Positions 1 through 9,103 of a stretch of 47,793 nucleotides of DNA are shown one piece after another. This DNA comes from an uncultured Pseudomonadota bacterium (GTDB lineage: Bacteria; Bdellovibrionota_B; Oligoflexia; Oligoflexales; CAIMVM01), in NCBI GenBank assembly GCA_903844895.1, contig CAIMVM010000088.1:1-47793 (forward strand). Direction: 5' to 3'. The translations under genes and the position numbers were made by a program. Positions within the stretch are counted from its first letter, which is position 1. Each line of letters starts with the position of its first letter. The notes under the pieces are model-generated. The model saw only the letters and a program-made list of their open reading frames with translations, was not told the origin of the DNA and searched no databases.

Positions 1-115
1 CTACCCTCACATTGCCGTGACGATCAACAAAAATACCTTGATGCCTTAGGAATACAACTTCCTGCCCTAATTTAGCGCAGAGGGATGTTGTCCCGAATGG
101 ATTTCCGCTGATTTC
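1..115 (-). pseudogene. Possible coding remnant running off the left edge
   Basis: Read on the minus strand, the first 115 bases are open and translate to a protein-like frame containing SGNPFGTTSLCAKLGQEVV and ending at the window edge. An in-frame stop at 116-118 closes it upstream and there is no ATG after that stop. The protein-like reading upstream appears to lie in another frame, as expected of a frameshifted or truncated gene. The family is not recognised. The rest of the stretch up to 303 shows nothing convincing beyond the ribosome binding site of the next gene. Confidence 0.25.
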
Positions 116-303
116 CTATAGAAAGCTTGATGCGTATGGCTTTGGTAGATTTATGTGCCGCTAATATTGCGTAAGATCCGCTAAATGTATGGGTTCATGA
201 TAATGGGTTGGCTTAAGTGTGCGAAAGTATTGCAAATATTAGACAAATAGATGATTTGAAGGGTTGTGGCCGATAGGCACTATAGCTAACTTCAGGGGGT
301 TTC

Positions 304-1533
304 GTGAGACTTCTATTTTGTATAATTCAAGTTTGTATTCTGACGGGACTCATCGCTGGTTGTAGTAAAAGTTCCTTTTCTGGCAGAAACTCCACAAACA
401 GGGTGGGAGCCAATAAAAATGTGTCGGGTGATGACAACGCCTTGGCTACTTCCATAGTGCGGGTACCAGGTGAAGCAGAGTCTATTTTGCCTCCTGAAGG
501 TTCTCCTAGTGTAGTGCCAAAGACAGATTCGGTAACTGCAATTTTTAAGTCTGGAAATGGTCCCTTAAATTTAGAATTTGAGCCTGGAAATAATGTTAAG
601 GTGGAGGGTGGAAAGGTTCTTCTACCATTGAATCTCTATGTGGCTTTGGATGTTACTGGATCCATGGAAAAGAGTATTCAGACTTTGAAAGATAATATAA
701 ATGCCTTCTCAGATCGACTTAAGGAAAAGGGTTTTAAGGTACGCTTAGGTCTTATCCCCTTTCGAGATGAAATTGTATCTACCTTGGATTTGACTGACGA
801 TATTGAGGTCTTCAAAGATAAGGTTTCTAAGGAGAAGGCGGAAGGCGGTGCAGGGTCATGGGAAGCCTCCCTCATGGCTGTGGGTCATGCCGTCGACAGG
901 CTGCAAGCGCTTACCAAGACCGACGAGGCAAATGTGGTTTTAGTTATATCGGATAATCCGGGTCATTATGGCGACAATGAAAACGATTGTAGCATTGATG
1001 GTCTCGTTAAGAAGTTAAACGGATTATCAGTAGATTTTCAAAAGAGTCTTCGGCTTTATGGCTCTGTAGACAAAGGAACCAAGGCTTGTAATCAAGATTA
1101 TTCGAATGGCAAAAGTCAGTGGGATAAGGTCTTGGAAGTGTCTTTAACTGGAAGTGAGCAAGCCCTTCGCGGTGGAAGGCTTTCCTATCCATTTGAGGGA
1201 AGTGTGATACTTGACGAGTTTGTGAAATCACTTGTTACGACTTTACCTGGCAGTGACAACATTTGTCTTGCGACGAAAGCCTCACTAAAAGAATTGTCCA
1301 CAGAACTTGGGGGTTGGCCAGCAGAGGCTCTTCCAGTAGTTTATGAAAAACATATTAAATCCGAAAAAATTCTTTGGAAAAATGTAGTTTCAGAGCCGGT
1401 CTATAAGACTCTGGTGGGAAAAACATTAAACTTTGAGATTACGCGTTGTTGTGCCGATACCGTGAAAGCTGCTAAGGGCGACTTTAGTGGATGTAAGGAG
1501 CAAGTAAATACAGCTCGTATAGAAATAAAGTAG
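304..1533 (+). CDS. von Willebrand factor A domain lipoprotein
   Basis: The gene starts at GTG with an AGGGGG ribosome binding site about five bases upstream. Residues 1-19 are a signal peptide ending in a lipobox (LIAGC), so Cys20 should be lipidated. A low-complexity Ser/Asn-rich linker runs to about residue 100. A vWA domain follows, whose metal-ion-dependent adhesion motif DVTGS lies at residues 116-120; a second strand, VVLVISDNPG, lies near residue 220. Cysteines in the C-terminal half (CSID, KACN, NICL, RCCAD) could form disulfides. vWA domains usually mediate metal-dependent protein binding; the partner here is unknown. It stands alone before the flavoprotein gene with about 137 bases between them. 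Confidence 0.85.
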   Translation: MRLLFCIIQVCILTGLIAGCSKSSFSGRNSTNRVGANKNVSGDDNALATSIVRVPGEAESILPPEGSPSVVPKTDSVTAIFKSGNGPLNLEFEPGNNVKVEGGKVLLPLNLYVALDVTGSMEKSIQTLKDNINAFSDRLKEKGFKVRLGLIPFRDEIVSTLDLTDDIEVFKDKVSKEKAEGGAGSWEASLMAVGHAVDRLQALTKTDEANVVLVISDNPGHYGDNENDCSIDGLVKKLNGLSVDFQKSLRLYGSVDKGTKACNQDYSNGKSQWDKVLEVSLTGSEQALRGGRLSYPFEGSVILDEFVKSLVTTLPGSDNICLATKASLKELSTELGGWPAEALPVVYEKHIKSEKILWKNVVSEPVYKTLVGKTLNFEITRCCADTVKAAKGDFSGCKEQVNTARIEIK

Positions 1534-1670
1534 AGACCGATGGTTTGTTTGTATCCGAAATTTATGCATGATTATAGATACTTAGAATTACCGCTTGATT
1601 TGTAGACTAGCTTCCGATAGGGATGCCCTGCTTGCTGGATGAATACCGGCCGCAAACCTAGGGGCCTATT

Positions 1671-3290
1671 ATGTCTCTTCAAGTTTCGAATGTAGAAATT
1701 CCCATTGAGGAAGGATTTTCGTCAGAAATACTATCTAAGTATGTGAGCGACAAGCTGGGGGTTCCCCAGGAAGTGATAAAGTCGCTCGAAATTAAAAAGA
1801 AATCGTTGGATGCACGACGCAAAAGTCGAATTAAGTACGTCTACCAGCTACATATAGAAGTAGATGGCGAAGACTCCGTGATTGAGAAGTCACAGACTTC
1901 AGATGTTATCCGAACACCAGAGCTGAAGTCCTTTAATCCTATTGATGGGCTTGATTTAGCTTCTAAGGTTTTAAATACACCTCCGGTAATCATAGGTAGC
2001 GGTCCCGCTGGCATCTTTGCAGCATTAGCTCTAGCTGAAGCAGGGCAGCGTTGCATCATTGTGGAGCGTGGCGAGCCCGTGGAAAGTCGTATGCGGACGG
2101 TAGGACGCCTGCGAAGAAATGGACAATTTGAAGAAGAAAGCAACTTTTGTTTTGGAGAAGGTGGGGCAGGGACGTTTTCAGACGGCAAGTTAACCTGTGG
2201 GCGGAATCATCCACTTGTTCGTTATTTGTTCGAGAAATGGGTCGAGTTTGGAGCTCCCGAAGATATTCTCTACAATGCGCATCCCCATATTGGTACAGAC
2301 TATTTGATGGTCCTCGCCAAAAACATGCGGACTTATCTAGAGGCGCGTGGGTGTAAGTTTATTTTTGGTACAAGATTCGAAGATTTTAAAGCAGGTGCCT
2401 CCGCCCGCTATGAAGTGGCCCTTTCTAACGGCGATCGCATAGAAACAGATCACCTCGTCATGGCGATTGGGCACTCCGCGAGAGATACTTATCGACTGCT
2501 TTTAGATCGTGGGCTTGCCATCCAACCTAAGCCTTTTGCTATTGGTGCGAGATTTGAACACCCTCAGGAAGATATCGACCGTATTCAATATGGAAGTTGT
2601 GCCCTTTTACCCGCAGCAGAATATAAACTTGCAGCTAGGGCGGGGGATCGCGGGATTTGGACATTTTGCATGTGCCCTGGAGGCCTATTAATGCCAACCG
2701 GGGCTCAGCCTGGCCATTTAGCGATTAACGGTATGAGCTATCATGCCAGAAACTCTGGCTTTGCTAATGCTGCTGTCGTTGTAAATGTAAATCGTGAAGA
2801 CTTCTATCGCGGCCATGTACTGGATGGTGTCACCTTTCAGGAAAATATCGAAAAAGCAGCTTTTGCAGCCGGTGGTGGCAACTATTTCAGCCCTGCCCAG
2901 CGACTCACAGACTTTCTCAAAGGACGAGACTCTAAAGGTGAGTTAGAGTCTACATACAAGCCAGGTGTGACAGCGGCTCGCATCGATAGACTTCTTCCGA
3001 AATTTGTAGTCGATTCTCTCAAAGGTGCTCTTGGAGAATACAATAAAAAGATGCACGGCTATATCTCGGAAAGAGCCATAGTAGCGGGCGTCGAAAGCAA
3101 AACCTCCTCACCGATCGTGATGACCCGTGACGCAAAACTGATGTCAGTCAGTCATCCTGGACTGTATCCCTGTGGGGAAGGTGCTGGGTTTGCAGGTGGT
3201 ATTGTTTCGGCATCTCTTGATGGCGTGAAAGTCGCTCGTGCATTACTAGAGAATGCCCTAGAAGACAGGCTCTTTCAAAATCTACATTAA
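1671..3290 (+). CDS. FAD-dependent dehydrogenase, COG2509 family
   Basis: This 539-residue cytoplasmic flavoprotein has a small N-terminal domain (about 1-95) and then a Rossmann FAD-binding motif VIIGSGPAGIFAALALAEAG at about 106-125. The family-typical stretch NFCFGEGGAGTFSDGKL follows near residue 160. The C-terminal FAD motif PGLYPCGEGAGFAGGI lies near residue 500. Length and layout match the uncharacterised COG2509 dehydrogenases, whose substrate is not known. The start is an ATG with AGGGG about seven bases upstream. Only 13 bases separate its stop from the protease gene downstream, so the two are probably cotranscribed, although no functional link is obvious. Confidence 0.88.
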   Translation: MSLQVSNVEIPIEEGFSSEILSKYVSDKLGVPQEVIKSLEIKKKSLDARRKSRIKYVYQLHIEVDGEDSVIEKSQTSDVIRTPELKSFNPIDGLDLASKVLNTPPVIIGSGPAGIFAALALAEAGQRCIIVERGEPVESRMRTVGRLRRNGQFEEESNFCFGEGGAGTFSDGKLTCGRNHPLVRYLFEKWVEFGAPEDILYNAHPHIGTDYLMVLAKNMRTYLEARGCKFIFGTRFEDFKAGASARYEVALSNGDRIETDHLVMAIGHSARDTYRLLLDRGLAIQPKPFAIGARFEHPQEDIDRIQYGSCALLPAAEYKLAARAGDRGIWTFCMCPGGLLMPTGAQPGHLAINGMSYHARNSGFANAAVVVNVNREDFYRGHVLDGVTFQENIEKAAFAAGGGNYFSPAQRLTDFLKGRDSKGELESTYKPGVTAARIDRLLPKFVVDSLKGALGEYNKKMHGYISERAIVAGVESKTSSPIVMTRDAKLMSVSHPGLYPCGEGAGFAGGIVSASLDGVKVARALLENALEDRLFQNLH

Positions 3291-3303
3291 GATAGGCTCC
3301 CTC

Positions 3304-4599
3304 ATGAACTATATTTTTAAAACATGCTGGCTCGTGCTGTGCTTTGTGTTTGTTTCTTGTGGGCAGGAAATAAGTTCAACAGAAAAAGTGATCTATGGTG
3401 ATAACGGCATAGTCGATATTTCAGCAGCGTCGAGCAAAAGGTGGTTGAACGAATTTAAAAGCGTAGCGCTCATTACAGAAAAATCTCGCCTCATTAAGAG
3501 ATTTGGGGCCAACTTTCTTGAAGAAAAAGCTCCTACAAAAGCTGCAATCTGCGAAAAAGAGCCTTTCGAAAACGCCAGAAATTTGGGCCATTGTTCAGGC
3601 TCCCTCATTGAATACGATCTTCTCGTTACCGCGAAACACTGCCTGGAAGTAGTTCCAGATGGCTGTTCAGGTCTGGCGATAGTCTTTGATATGACGTCTC
3701 ACCTCCCGTTAAAAGTTTCACGGCCATTAGGCCAGTCACAACTATTTACTTGCAAGCGTGTCTATCAGCCTACAGATCCATTAAGTGATTTGATTATGAT
3801 TCGGCTTGATCGTCCTACAAACAGATCTAGCTTAAATTTTACTGAAACTGAAGATTGGCTTTCGATTGGTGAGTTAACGGTACTTGGGCATCCCTTGGGT
3901 GGCGATCAAAAAGTGGCATCGGGAGGTAGTTTTAGAAAAAGTTTTGACAATGATCAGCTTCTTGCAGAGCTTGACGTATTCGAAGGCAATTCAGGTTCGC
4001 CTGTCTTTTCGAACGATAAAGAAGTTCGAGGAATCCTCTTGGGAGGGGAAGTGGATTTTCAGACAGACCCGACGGGTTGTCTTCGTGTAAAACGCTGTCC
4101 CCAGGGGAACTGTACGGGAGAAACGATGATTTCAAGTCGCTCCATTAAAGAGCTACATAGTCAAATAGAGCGCATCGAAAGAGTTTCAAAGCTTCCTCAA
4201 AAAGTAATTTTTGATGGAATCCTATTCCAAGAGCAAGCCATCCCAGAGCCTTCAGCAAACGATTCCTCTCCATCGCTAGTAGCGAAGTTTAAGATAGACG
4301 ACAAAGTGCTGTTAAGTGAAATCCATATACATCTAGACATCATTCATTCGAATCTCTCAGACATCACCTTTGAGCTTATTTCTCCAAGTGGGAAGGTCAT
4401 TCCTCTTCTTGACCGAGTCTATAAACAATCAGAGGAACCACTTGTCTTTGATTTTAGAAGCAAAGTAGATTCTGTTTTGGACTCAATAATTGGCTATGAG
4501 GCCTCTGGCGAATGGCAATTAACCATAAGGGATCTCTCAGAGTTGCAGTCTGGCAGGATATTGACATTAACTGTTGAAATGAAAGGGGCCTTCCCTTAG
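3304..4599 (+). CDS. Trypsin-like serine protease lipoprotein with P domain
   Basis: The signal peptide ends in lipobox FVSC, making Cys19 the lipidated residue. A chymotrypsin-fold protease follows with a complete triad: His112 in LLVTAKHCLE, Asp162 in SDLIMIRLD and Ser230 in EGNSGSPVF. The GNSGSP form is typical of bacterial S1B/glutamyl-endopeptidase-like enzymes. Residues about 330-430 form a proprotein-convertase P (Homo B) domain, with the strand pattern DITFELISPSG and the terminal GEWQLTIRD. P domains normally assist folding or substrate positioning in secreted proteases. The protein is probably anchored to a membrane and faces the periplasm or outside. It follows the flavoprotein gene by 13 bases. 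Confidence 0.88.
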   Translation: MNYIFKTCWLVLCFVFVSCGQEISSTEKVIYGDNGIVDISAASSKRWLNEFKSVALITEKSRLIKRFGANFLEEKAPTKAAICEKEPFENARNLGHCSGSLIEYDLLVTAKHCLEVVPDGCSGLAIVFDMTSHLPLKVSRPLGQSQLFTCKRVYQPTDPLSDLIMIRLDRPTNRSSLNFTETEDWLSIGELTVLGHPLGGDQKVASGGSFRKSFDNDQLLAELDVFEGNSGSPVFSNDKEVRGILLGGEVDFQTDPTGCLRVKRCPQGNCTGETMISSRSIKELHSQIERIERVSKLPQKVIFDGILFQEQAIPEPSANDSSPSLVAKFKIDDKVLLSEIHIHLDIIHSNLSDITFELISPSGKVIPLLDRVYKQSEEPLVFDFRSKVDSVLDSIIGYEASGEWQLTIRDLSELQSGRILTLTVEMKGAFP

Positions 4600-4663
4600 G
4601 AGTGGCTACTACAAAATGCTAGCAACACGGGCTATTGTTTTTTTCTAGCTCTCAATTTCATAG

Positions 4664-4801
4664 ATGATTCAGCCTCAGCGTCTAAATGCAAGCAACACGT
4701 TCATGACTTGGAGTGTAGATTTCCTATCCATACACATCTGTGATGTGAAGCCAATGAAGGCTGCAGATGCTGTTAGGCAAGATGCCTTCTTGGGTGGTTG
4801 A
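4664..4801 (+). CDS. Possible small ORF or transposase remnant, 45 aa
   Basis: An ATG-started open frame of 45 residues contains TWSVDFLS. This faintly recalls the WSMDF segment that opens the integrase domain of IS3-family OrfB, but nothing after it matches that family. There is no ribosome binding site. It may be chance or a decayed fragment. Confidence 0.15.
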   Translation: MIQPQRLNASNTFMTWSVDFLSIHICDVKPMKAADAVRQDAFLGG

Positions 4802-4990
4802 AATCCGTCGGAGCTAATTTCCGTCTATTCTAAATGCCGAGGGCGGGTATTAGGAGAGTGTGTCTTAAATGGCGTAAAAATTCCTTGCCGCTAGCAGCAG
4901 CCCAGCAAGCAATACGAACTAGCAGTCCCCATGCTCACAGCTGGTCCTACAAATTTCGTGACGGTACGCGCCACATGTCATTTCTTTTGC

Positions 4991-5035
4991 GGAAATCTTT
5001 CAAATAGAAAGCTTTAAAATAGAAATCTTTAAAAA
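4991..5035. repeat. 15-bp tandem repeat, three copies
   Basis: Three adjacent 15-base units lie at 4991-5005, 5006-5020 and 5021-5035. They follow the pattern RGAAAKCTTTMAAAW and differ by one to three bases. The array sits 17 bases downstream of the stop codon of the minus-strand glycosyltransferase. The positions were read directly. Similar short arrays occur near other gene ends in this window. Confidence 0.8.
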
Positions 5036-5052
5036 GGTAATCAGCTGGGGAT

Positions 5053-5844
5053 TTATTCTTGTTTTAACTTCTTTGAGTTTAAAGTGCTTCTAGAAACAGA
5101 AATCTCATAGACTTTTGCGTACCGAATCAGCATTGAAAATGAAGAAATCAACGCAATGATAAGGCCCTCTCGGCCGTCCATAAATCCGCGCCTTAGGAAA
5201 TAACTTTCGAAAAAAGTCCAATGGCTCTTAAGCATCATTTTTAATATAGGGAATTGACCTCTATTTGAAGTCACTAACTGTTTGGATTGAATGCTGGAAA
5301 AGTTATTGGAAGTTTTTACATGGTCAAAGATGTTTTCGTAGGAGTAGTGCAGAATGTCTTGCGGAATGTCGCAAAACTGGCCTGTTAGGATAATTTTGTC
5401 ATGAGGGTTTTTGCCTCCCCAAATGGCTTTGTCTTTTTTAAAAAGTCTCAATTGTTTATCAGGATAGAACCTGCCATGCTTGATCCAACGAGTTAAATAC
5501 CAAGTAGACCTGTGAAACCTGTACCCATCATAATTAGGTTTATTTCGAAATATCTCTAAAATAGAGGACCTAAGTTCCGGCGATACTCGCTCATCGGCGT
5601 CTAGTGCTAAAACCCATTCCATGCTAGCGAAAGAAAGGGCTTTGTTCTTTTGTTCTATATGGCCAAGAAACTTTTGCTTATAAACCTTAGCACCAAGAGA
5701 TTCTGCGATTGTACATGTGTCATCGTCTGAAAACGAGTCTAAGACGATAACTTCTGAGACAAAGTCCATGGACTTAATGCATTCGGCTATGTTGCCCGCT
5801 TCATTTAAAGTGATTATGCAAGCTGAGATGGGAAGTTTATTCAT
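5053..5844 (-). CDS. Family 2 glycosyltransferase, WaaE/KdtX-like
   Basis: This GT-A fold enzyme opens with ISACIITLNEAGNIAECI and carries the nucleotide-sugar and metal-binding motif LALDADERV near residue 85. VIVLDSFSDDDTC and GHIEQKNKAL are characteristic of the beta-1,4-glucosyltransferase group (WaaE/LpsK-like) that modifies lipopolysaccharide core. The C-terminal region includes a hydrophobic stretch that may bind the membrane. The chosen ATG overlaps the end of the O-antigen ligase-like gene; a TTG two codons upstream (5850) is an alternative. It is the last gene of the minus-strand operon, which suggests transfer of a sugar to a lipid-linked glycan. Acceptor and donor are unknown. Confidence 0.82.
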   Translation of the reverse strand: MNKLPISACIITLNEAGNIAECIKSMDFVSEVIVLDSFSDDDTCTIAESLGAKVYKQKFLGHIEQKNKALSFASMEWVLALDADERVSPELRSSILEIFRNKPNYDGYRFHRSTWYLTRWIKHGRFYPDKQLRLFKKDKAIWGGKNPHDKIILTGQFCDIPQDILHYSYENIFDHVKTSNNFSSIQSKQLVTSNRGQFPILKMMLKSHWTFFESYFLRRGFMDGREGLIIALISSFSMLIRYAKVYEISVSRSTLNSKKLKQE

Positions 5845-7189
5845 TTTCAAATCGATTTCTGTCAGCAGCTGACCAAACGAGAATCCAAAGGAGACTCATG
5901 ATGACTACGGTGACTCCTGAATCAAAGAAGACATTTTGCGTAAAACCATGGGCCATATTGAGAGCTACTCCAACTGACAAGGCATGAAAAAGTGAGTTCG
6001 AGGTTCTTGTGCTGGCGCAAATCTGTTTTAATAGAAAGTAAATTCGGAAGAGAAGGGCTGCGAGGATTAGGCTGCCCAGCGCCCCAATATTAGAAAGTGT
6101 TTCGAAGAAAATATTATGTGCATTGAACTTTTCAGGGAAGTTTCTGAGTCCCATGGCATCGTAATACATAAGCCTAACGCCCTTAGTAAGGTGGCTGTAT
6201 CCTTGTCCCCAAAGGGGAGAGTCGAGAAACATTTGCCAGTGAACGCGCCAAAAAGTGAGTCGATTGGGCGCATTTCCACTTTGGTTGAAGTCGACCATTT
6301 CTAAGTAGCGTTGGCCCACACTCGAAAAAAGCACGAGAGAAAGAGTTGCTAATAGCATAACTATGGATAGCAAAATAATCACTCGCCATCGCAAGAAGTT
6401 TTTAGCGCCTAAAATGGCTACAACAAAGAGCCAAGCAAGGGCGATAAAAAGTGCCGTTCGACCGCCGGAAGCAAACAAGAAAAATAGGTTTGTCAAAAGA
6501 ATGATGAGAAGCGGCACTTGATTGCGGCTGCCACGAATAAATGCCTTTTTAAAAAGTGTGGAAGAAAAGCCGACGAGCGACAAAGAAATGCCTGCAATGG
6601 TGAGGGGATGCCCAGAAAAGCCTTGAATTCTGTAGCTTCCCCCGGGAAACCTCATATTAGGTAAATAAGACTGCGAACTTCTAAAATCAAAGCCAGTGAA
6701 ATGTTGATAAGCAAAATAGAAAAAGAAAATCACGCAAAAGATTGCGAGCATGAGTACCCAAGCATTATAGGAGAAGAATGTTCTGCGGTCTCTTCGCTTT
6801 ACTTGACTTAAAATCCAGAGAAATGCTCCGGTTATACCAACACTTGAAGGAATTTGGCTTAAATAAACAGGGCCGGACAATCTTACGAAGTGATTAATTT
6901 CTAGCGGGCCGGGCCAATTTGCAGTAGGAAACATCAAGGTATGTCTGAGAGGAAAAAACAAGCTAATAACATTGAACACAGGCCATAGAAGCCAGATACT
7001 CACAAGAGAAATACCTAATTTTCGAATGAGGTACCTTTGTCGCGGGTCTCCTAAGCTAAATGAAAGAAAAGGTACTAGAATGAAACAAATCACAAGCCCA
7101 GCATTCTGAGCAGCCATTCCTAAATACAAAAATAGGGGCCCTAAATAGAATAGAAAGAGAATATTAATAATTCGTCTCCATTTTACCAT
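5837..7189 (-). CDS. O-antigen ligase / Wzy_C-type membrane protein
   Basis: This is a polytopic inner-membrane protein with about 10-12 hydrophobic segments. The Wzy_C features are visible: FASGGRTALFIALAW in the middle, a large periplasmic loop with FWRVHWQMFLDSPLWGQGYS, and NAHNIFFETLSNIGALGS with the conserved His before the last helices. The family either ligates lipid-linked glycan to lipid A core or polymerises O-units in the periplasm. The ATG at 7189 overlaps the 3' end of the ATPase gene. A GTG at 7216 would add nine residues. The downstream glycosyltransferase overlaps it, so the two are translationally coupled. Confidence 0.82.
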   Translation of the reverse strand: MVKWRRIINILFLFYLGPLFLYLGMAAQNAGLVICFILVPFLSFSLGDPRQRYLIRKLGISLVSIWLLWPVFNVISLFFPLRHTLMFPTANWPGPLEINHFVRLSGPVYLSQIPSSVGITGAFLWILSQVKRRDRRTFFSYNAWVLMLAIFCVIFFFYFAYQHFTGFDFRSSQSYLPNMRFPGGSYRIQGFSGHPLTIAGISLSLVGFSSTLFKKAFIRGSRNQVPLLIILLTNLFFLFASGGRTALFIALAWLFVVAILGAKNFLRWRVIILLSIVMLLATLSLVLFSSVGQRYLEMVDFNQSGNAPNRLTFWRVHWQMFLDSPLWGQGYSHLTKGVRLMYYDAMGLRNFPEKFNAHNIFFETLSNIGALGSLILAALLFRIYFLLKQICASTRTSNSLFHALSVGVALNMAHGFTQNVFFDSGVTVVIMSLLWILVWSAADRNRFENE

Positions 7190-7847
7190 CTTTGATTCTA
7201 AGGGTCCGGCGGGCACGGTCCATTACTCTTGGGTCATGGGTAGCAAAGATAAAGGTAACTTGATGGTTCTTATTCAAATTTACCATAAGGTCTAAAATTT
7301 GATCGCTGGTTTTAGAGTCAAGATTTGCAGTCGGCTCATCCGCCAAAACAATACTTGGAGAGGTAATCAATGCCCTAGCGATAGCTACTCGCTGTCTTTG
7401 ACCGCCTGACAGTTCATCAGGTTTATGGTGAACAAAAGACGAAAGACCTACTTCCTCACAAATTTTAAGAACATTTTCCCTAAGATTGGGATCACGGTCT
7501 TTTCTAAGGAGGCAGGGAAATTCAATATTTTCCATCACATTTAAAACGGGAATGAGATTGAAACTTTGGAAAATAAAGCCAATCTTTCGGTTTCTGATCT
7601 CAGAAAGGCTGTTAAAATCTCGGCCGGCAATCTCTTCGCCGTCTAATATATAAGACCCAGAAGTAGCTCTATCCAAACATCCAATAATGTTAAGAAGCGT
7701 AGATTTTCCAGATCCAGATGGGCCGAGGACTACGGTGAATTCGCCTTTAACGATTTCAAGATCAATGCCGCGTAGGGCATCAATCACGGTTTTTCCGAGG
7801 ATATACTGGCGCGTGACTCCAGAGATTTTAATAATATTTTCTGTCAT
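7164..7847 (-). CDS. ABC transporter ATPase, LolD/MacB family
   Basis: This 227-residue cytoplasmic nucleotide-binding subunit has Walker A GPSGSGKST near residue 42, the Q-loop in GFIFQSFNLIPVL, the signature LSGGQRQRVAIARAL near 143 and Walker B IVLADEPTANLD near 165, then the H-loop FATHD. Its short length and these motifs fit the LolD/MacB/FtsE group, which powers FtsX-type permeases by mechanotransmission rather than classic substrate translocation. The start ATG has AAGGTG six bases upstream. It lies eight bases after the beta-barrel gene and is the obvious partner of the two permeases encoded upstream in the same operon. Confidence 0.93.
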   Translation of the reverse strand: MTENIIKISGVTRQYILGKTVIDALRGIDLEIVKGEFTVVLGPSGSGKSTLLNIIGCLDRATSGSYILDGEEIAGRDFNSLSEIRNRKIGFIFQSFNLIPVLNVMENIEFPCLLRKDRDPNLRENVLKICEEVGLSSFVHHKPDELSGGQRQRVAIARALITSPSIVLADEPTANLDSKTSDQILDLMVNLNKNHQVTFIFATHDPRVMDRARRTLRIKDGKMETNY

Positions 7848-7855
7848 AGGGCACC

Positions 7856-9103
7856 TTAAAAATAGGCTTTAATTTCAAATGAAGTTCTTAAAGGCATCGG
7901 AAACAAATCTTGCTCACTGACTTTGGAACCATCTGGCAGCTTAGCTCCAGAAAATGACTTGTTATAAAAACCAACGAGAGAAAGCGAAAGCCAATCCCGC
8001 GCCATCCAGTTCACTCCAGGACTCATAGCAGCGGCACGATGGACGGGATTGATCAAAGTATTGAATGTAAAGAAGACGTCATCATTATACTTATATCTTT
8101 GAAGTCCCAAAGCAAAATGATCTTTTAAATAAAGCTTTCCTGTTAGGTTTTCATCGCTATTTCCAGAAGGTCGCTGGCCCAGCTTTTTTCCTACATAGAG
8201 TTTTTTCGCTAGACTTGCGAATTCACTGGCGCTTTGACCGAGATCATTGTGAAGATATTCTAAGGTCAAGGTGCTTTCATTGGAAAAGGTATAACCGAAA
8301 CCTAAAATGTAATCTTTTTGACCTTTTGCGCTTTTAAGCAATGCCTCTCCATGGACCTCTAGAGCATCTACAACAAGACCTGAAACCGAAACGCCCGTGT
8401 CAATATCCCTGACGCCTGGCTTCGTATAGCCATTGTCATCAAGACGCATGATGCTCAGGTCATAGGTTCCAAGCAGAGTCCAGTAGCGAGCTGCGGTCAT
8501 TTCTCTCGTCTTCCCTTCTACTTCGTAGATTTGATCGGGAATACCATTTTCTTTTTCCCTGGTGACGCCACTCTTTAAAATAGTCCACGTCGAGGATTCT
8601 TTGCGATAGTCTACGGATCCTAAAAAAGTTCCCTTTCGCGCAGCCGTCGGGTCCAAAATGTTTTTGGACGGATTGATAAGATCGGTGGGGTTTTTAAAAT
8701 ATCCACTTCCCCAGGTTATGCGCTTTCTGCCAAAGGTAAGACTCCAACTCGGAAGCGGCTCGTATACTCCGTAAATTTCATTTAAAGAAATTTTCCCCTT
8801 TCTGCGATCCGACATAGGCTTTTCTATGTCAGCTCGAGTGCCGCTTTTTTCCCCATCGAAATTTTCAAGAATAAGCCCCAGCAACGAGCTATCAATTAAA
8901 AAGAAAGTAGACTCTTGGGGTTTAAATTTAGCGGTTGCCTGCCATTGGTACGTCTGAACAAACTGGGGAACATCATCTGAAGATATAAGCCCATCAGTAA
9001 CTGTACGGCCCACATCGGTTTTTACACTTACATCCTGTGCCAGTTCTACCCCAAGGGCTTGGAATGAGACGAATAGTCCTATGAGGAGCTTGCGGGCCAT
9101 CAT
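7856..9103 (-). CDS. Predicted outer-membrane beta-barrel protein
   Basis: An N-terminal signal peptide (MARKLLIGLFVSFQALGVELA) precedes about 390 residues of alternating strands rich in aromatic and polar residues (TFGRKRITWGSGYF, TLTLEYLHNDLG). The chain ends in TSFEIKAYF, a terminal aromatic as recognised by the BAM complex. Size and texture resemble DUF1302-like barrels found with LolA-like proteins in lipid-export loci, but the family assignment is tentative. The start overlaps the stop of the LolA-like gene (TAATG). The gene is sandwiched between the periplasmic carrier and the ATPase, which suggests it is the outer-membrane component of the same system. Confidence 0.75.
   Translation of the reverse strand: MMARKLLIGLFVSFQALGVELAQDVSVKTDVGRTVTDGLISSDDVPQFVQTYQWQATAKFKPQESTFFLIDSSLLGLILENFDGEKSGTRADIEKPMSDRRKGKISLNEIYGVYEPLPSWSLTFGRKRITWGSGYFKNPTDLINPSKNILDPTAARKGTFLGSVDYRKESSTWTILKSGVTREKENGIPDQIYEVEGKTREMTAARYWTLLGTYDLSIMRLDDNGYTKPGVRDIDTGVSVSGLVVDALEVHGEALLKSAKGQKDYILGFGYTFSNESTLTLEYLHNDLGQSASEFASLAKKLYVGKKLGQRPSGNSDENLTGKLYLKDHFALGLQRYKYNDDVFFTFNTLINPVHRAAAMSPGVNWMARDWLSLSLVGFYNKSFSGAKLPDGSKVSEQDLFPMPLRTSFEIKAYF

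Larger units (their letters stand above)
4600..5052. other. Intergenic region with short repeats and fragments
   Basis: There is no clear gene in this 453-base gap. A run of seven T at 4638-4644 follows a weak TAGC/GCTA stem, possibly a poor terminator for the protease gene. A 16-base sequence beginning AAATGC occurs at 4614-4629 and again with one mismatch at 4684-4699. A 45-codon frame lies at 4664-4801 and a Cys-rich 20-codon minus-strand frame near 4919-4981; neither has a good ribosome binding site. A 15-bp tandem repeat closes the gap. Confidence 0.5.

Noticed and set aside
1841-2188. 115-codon minus-strand open frame
   Set aside because: It is fully covered by the COG2509 flavoprotein gene and has Ser/Pro-rich shadow composition.
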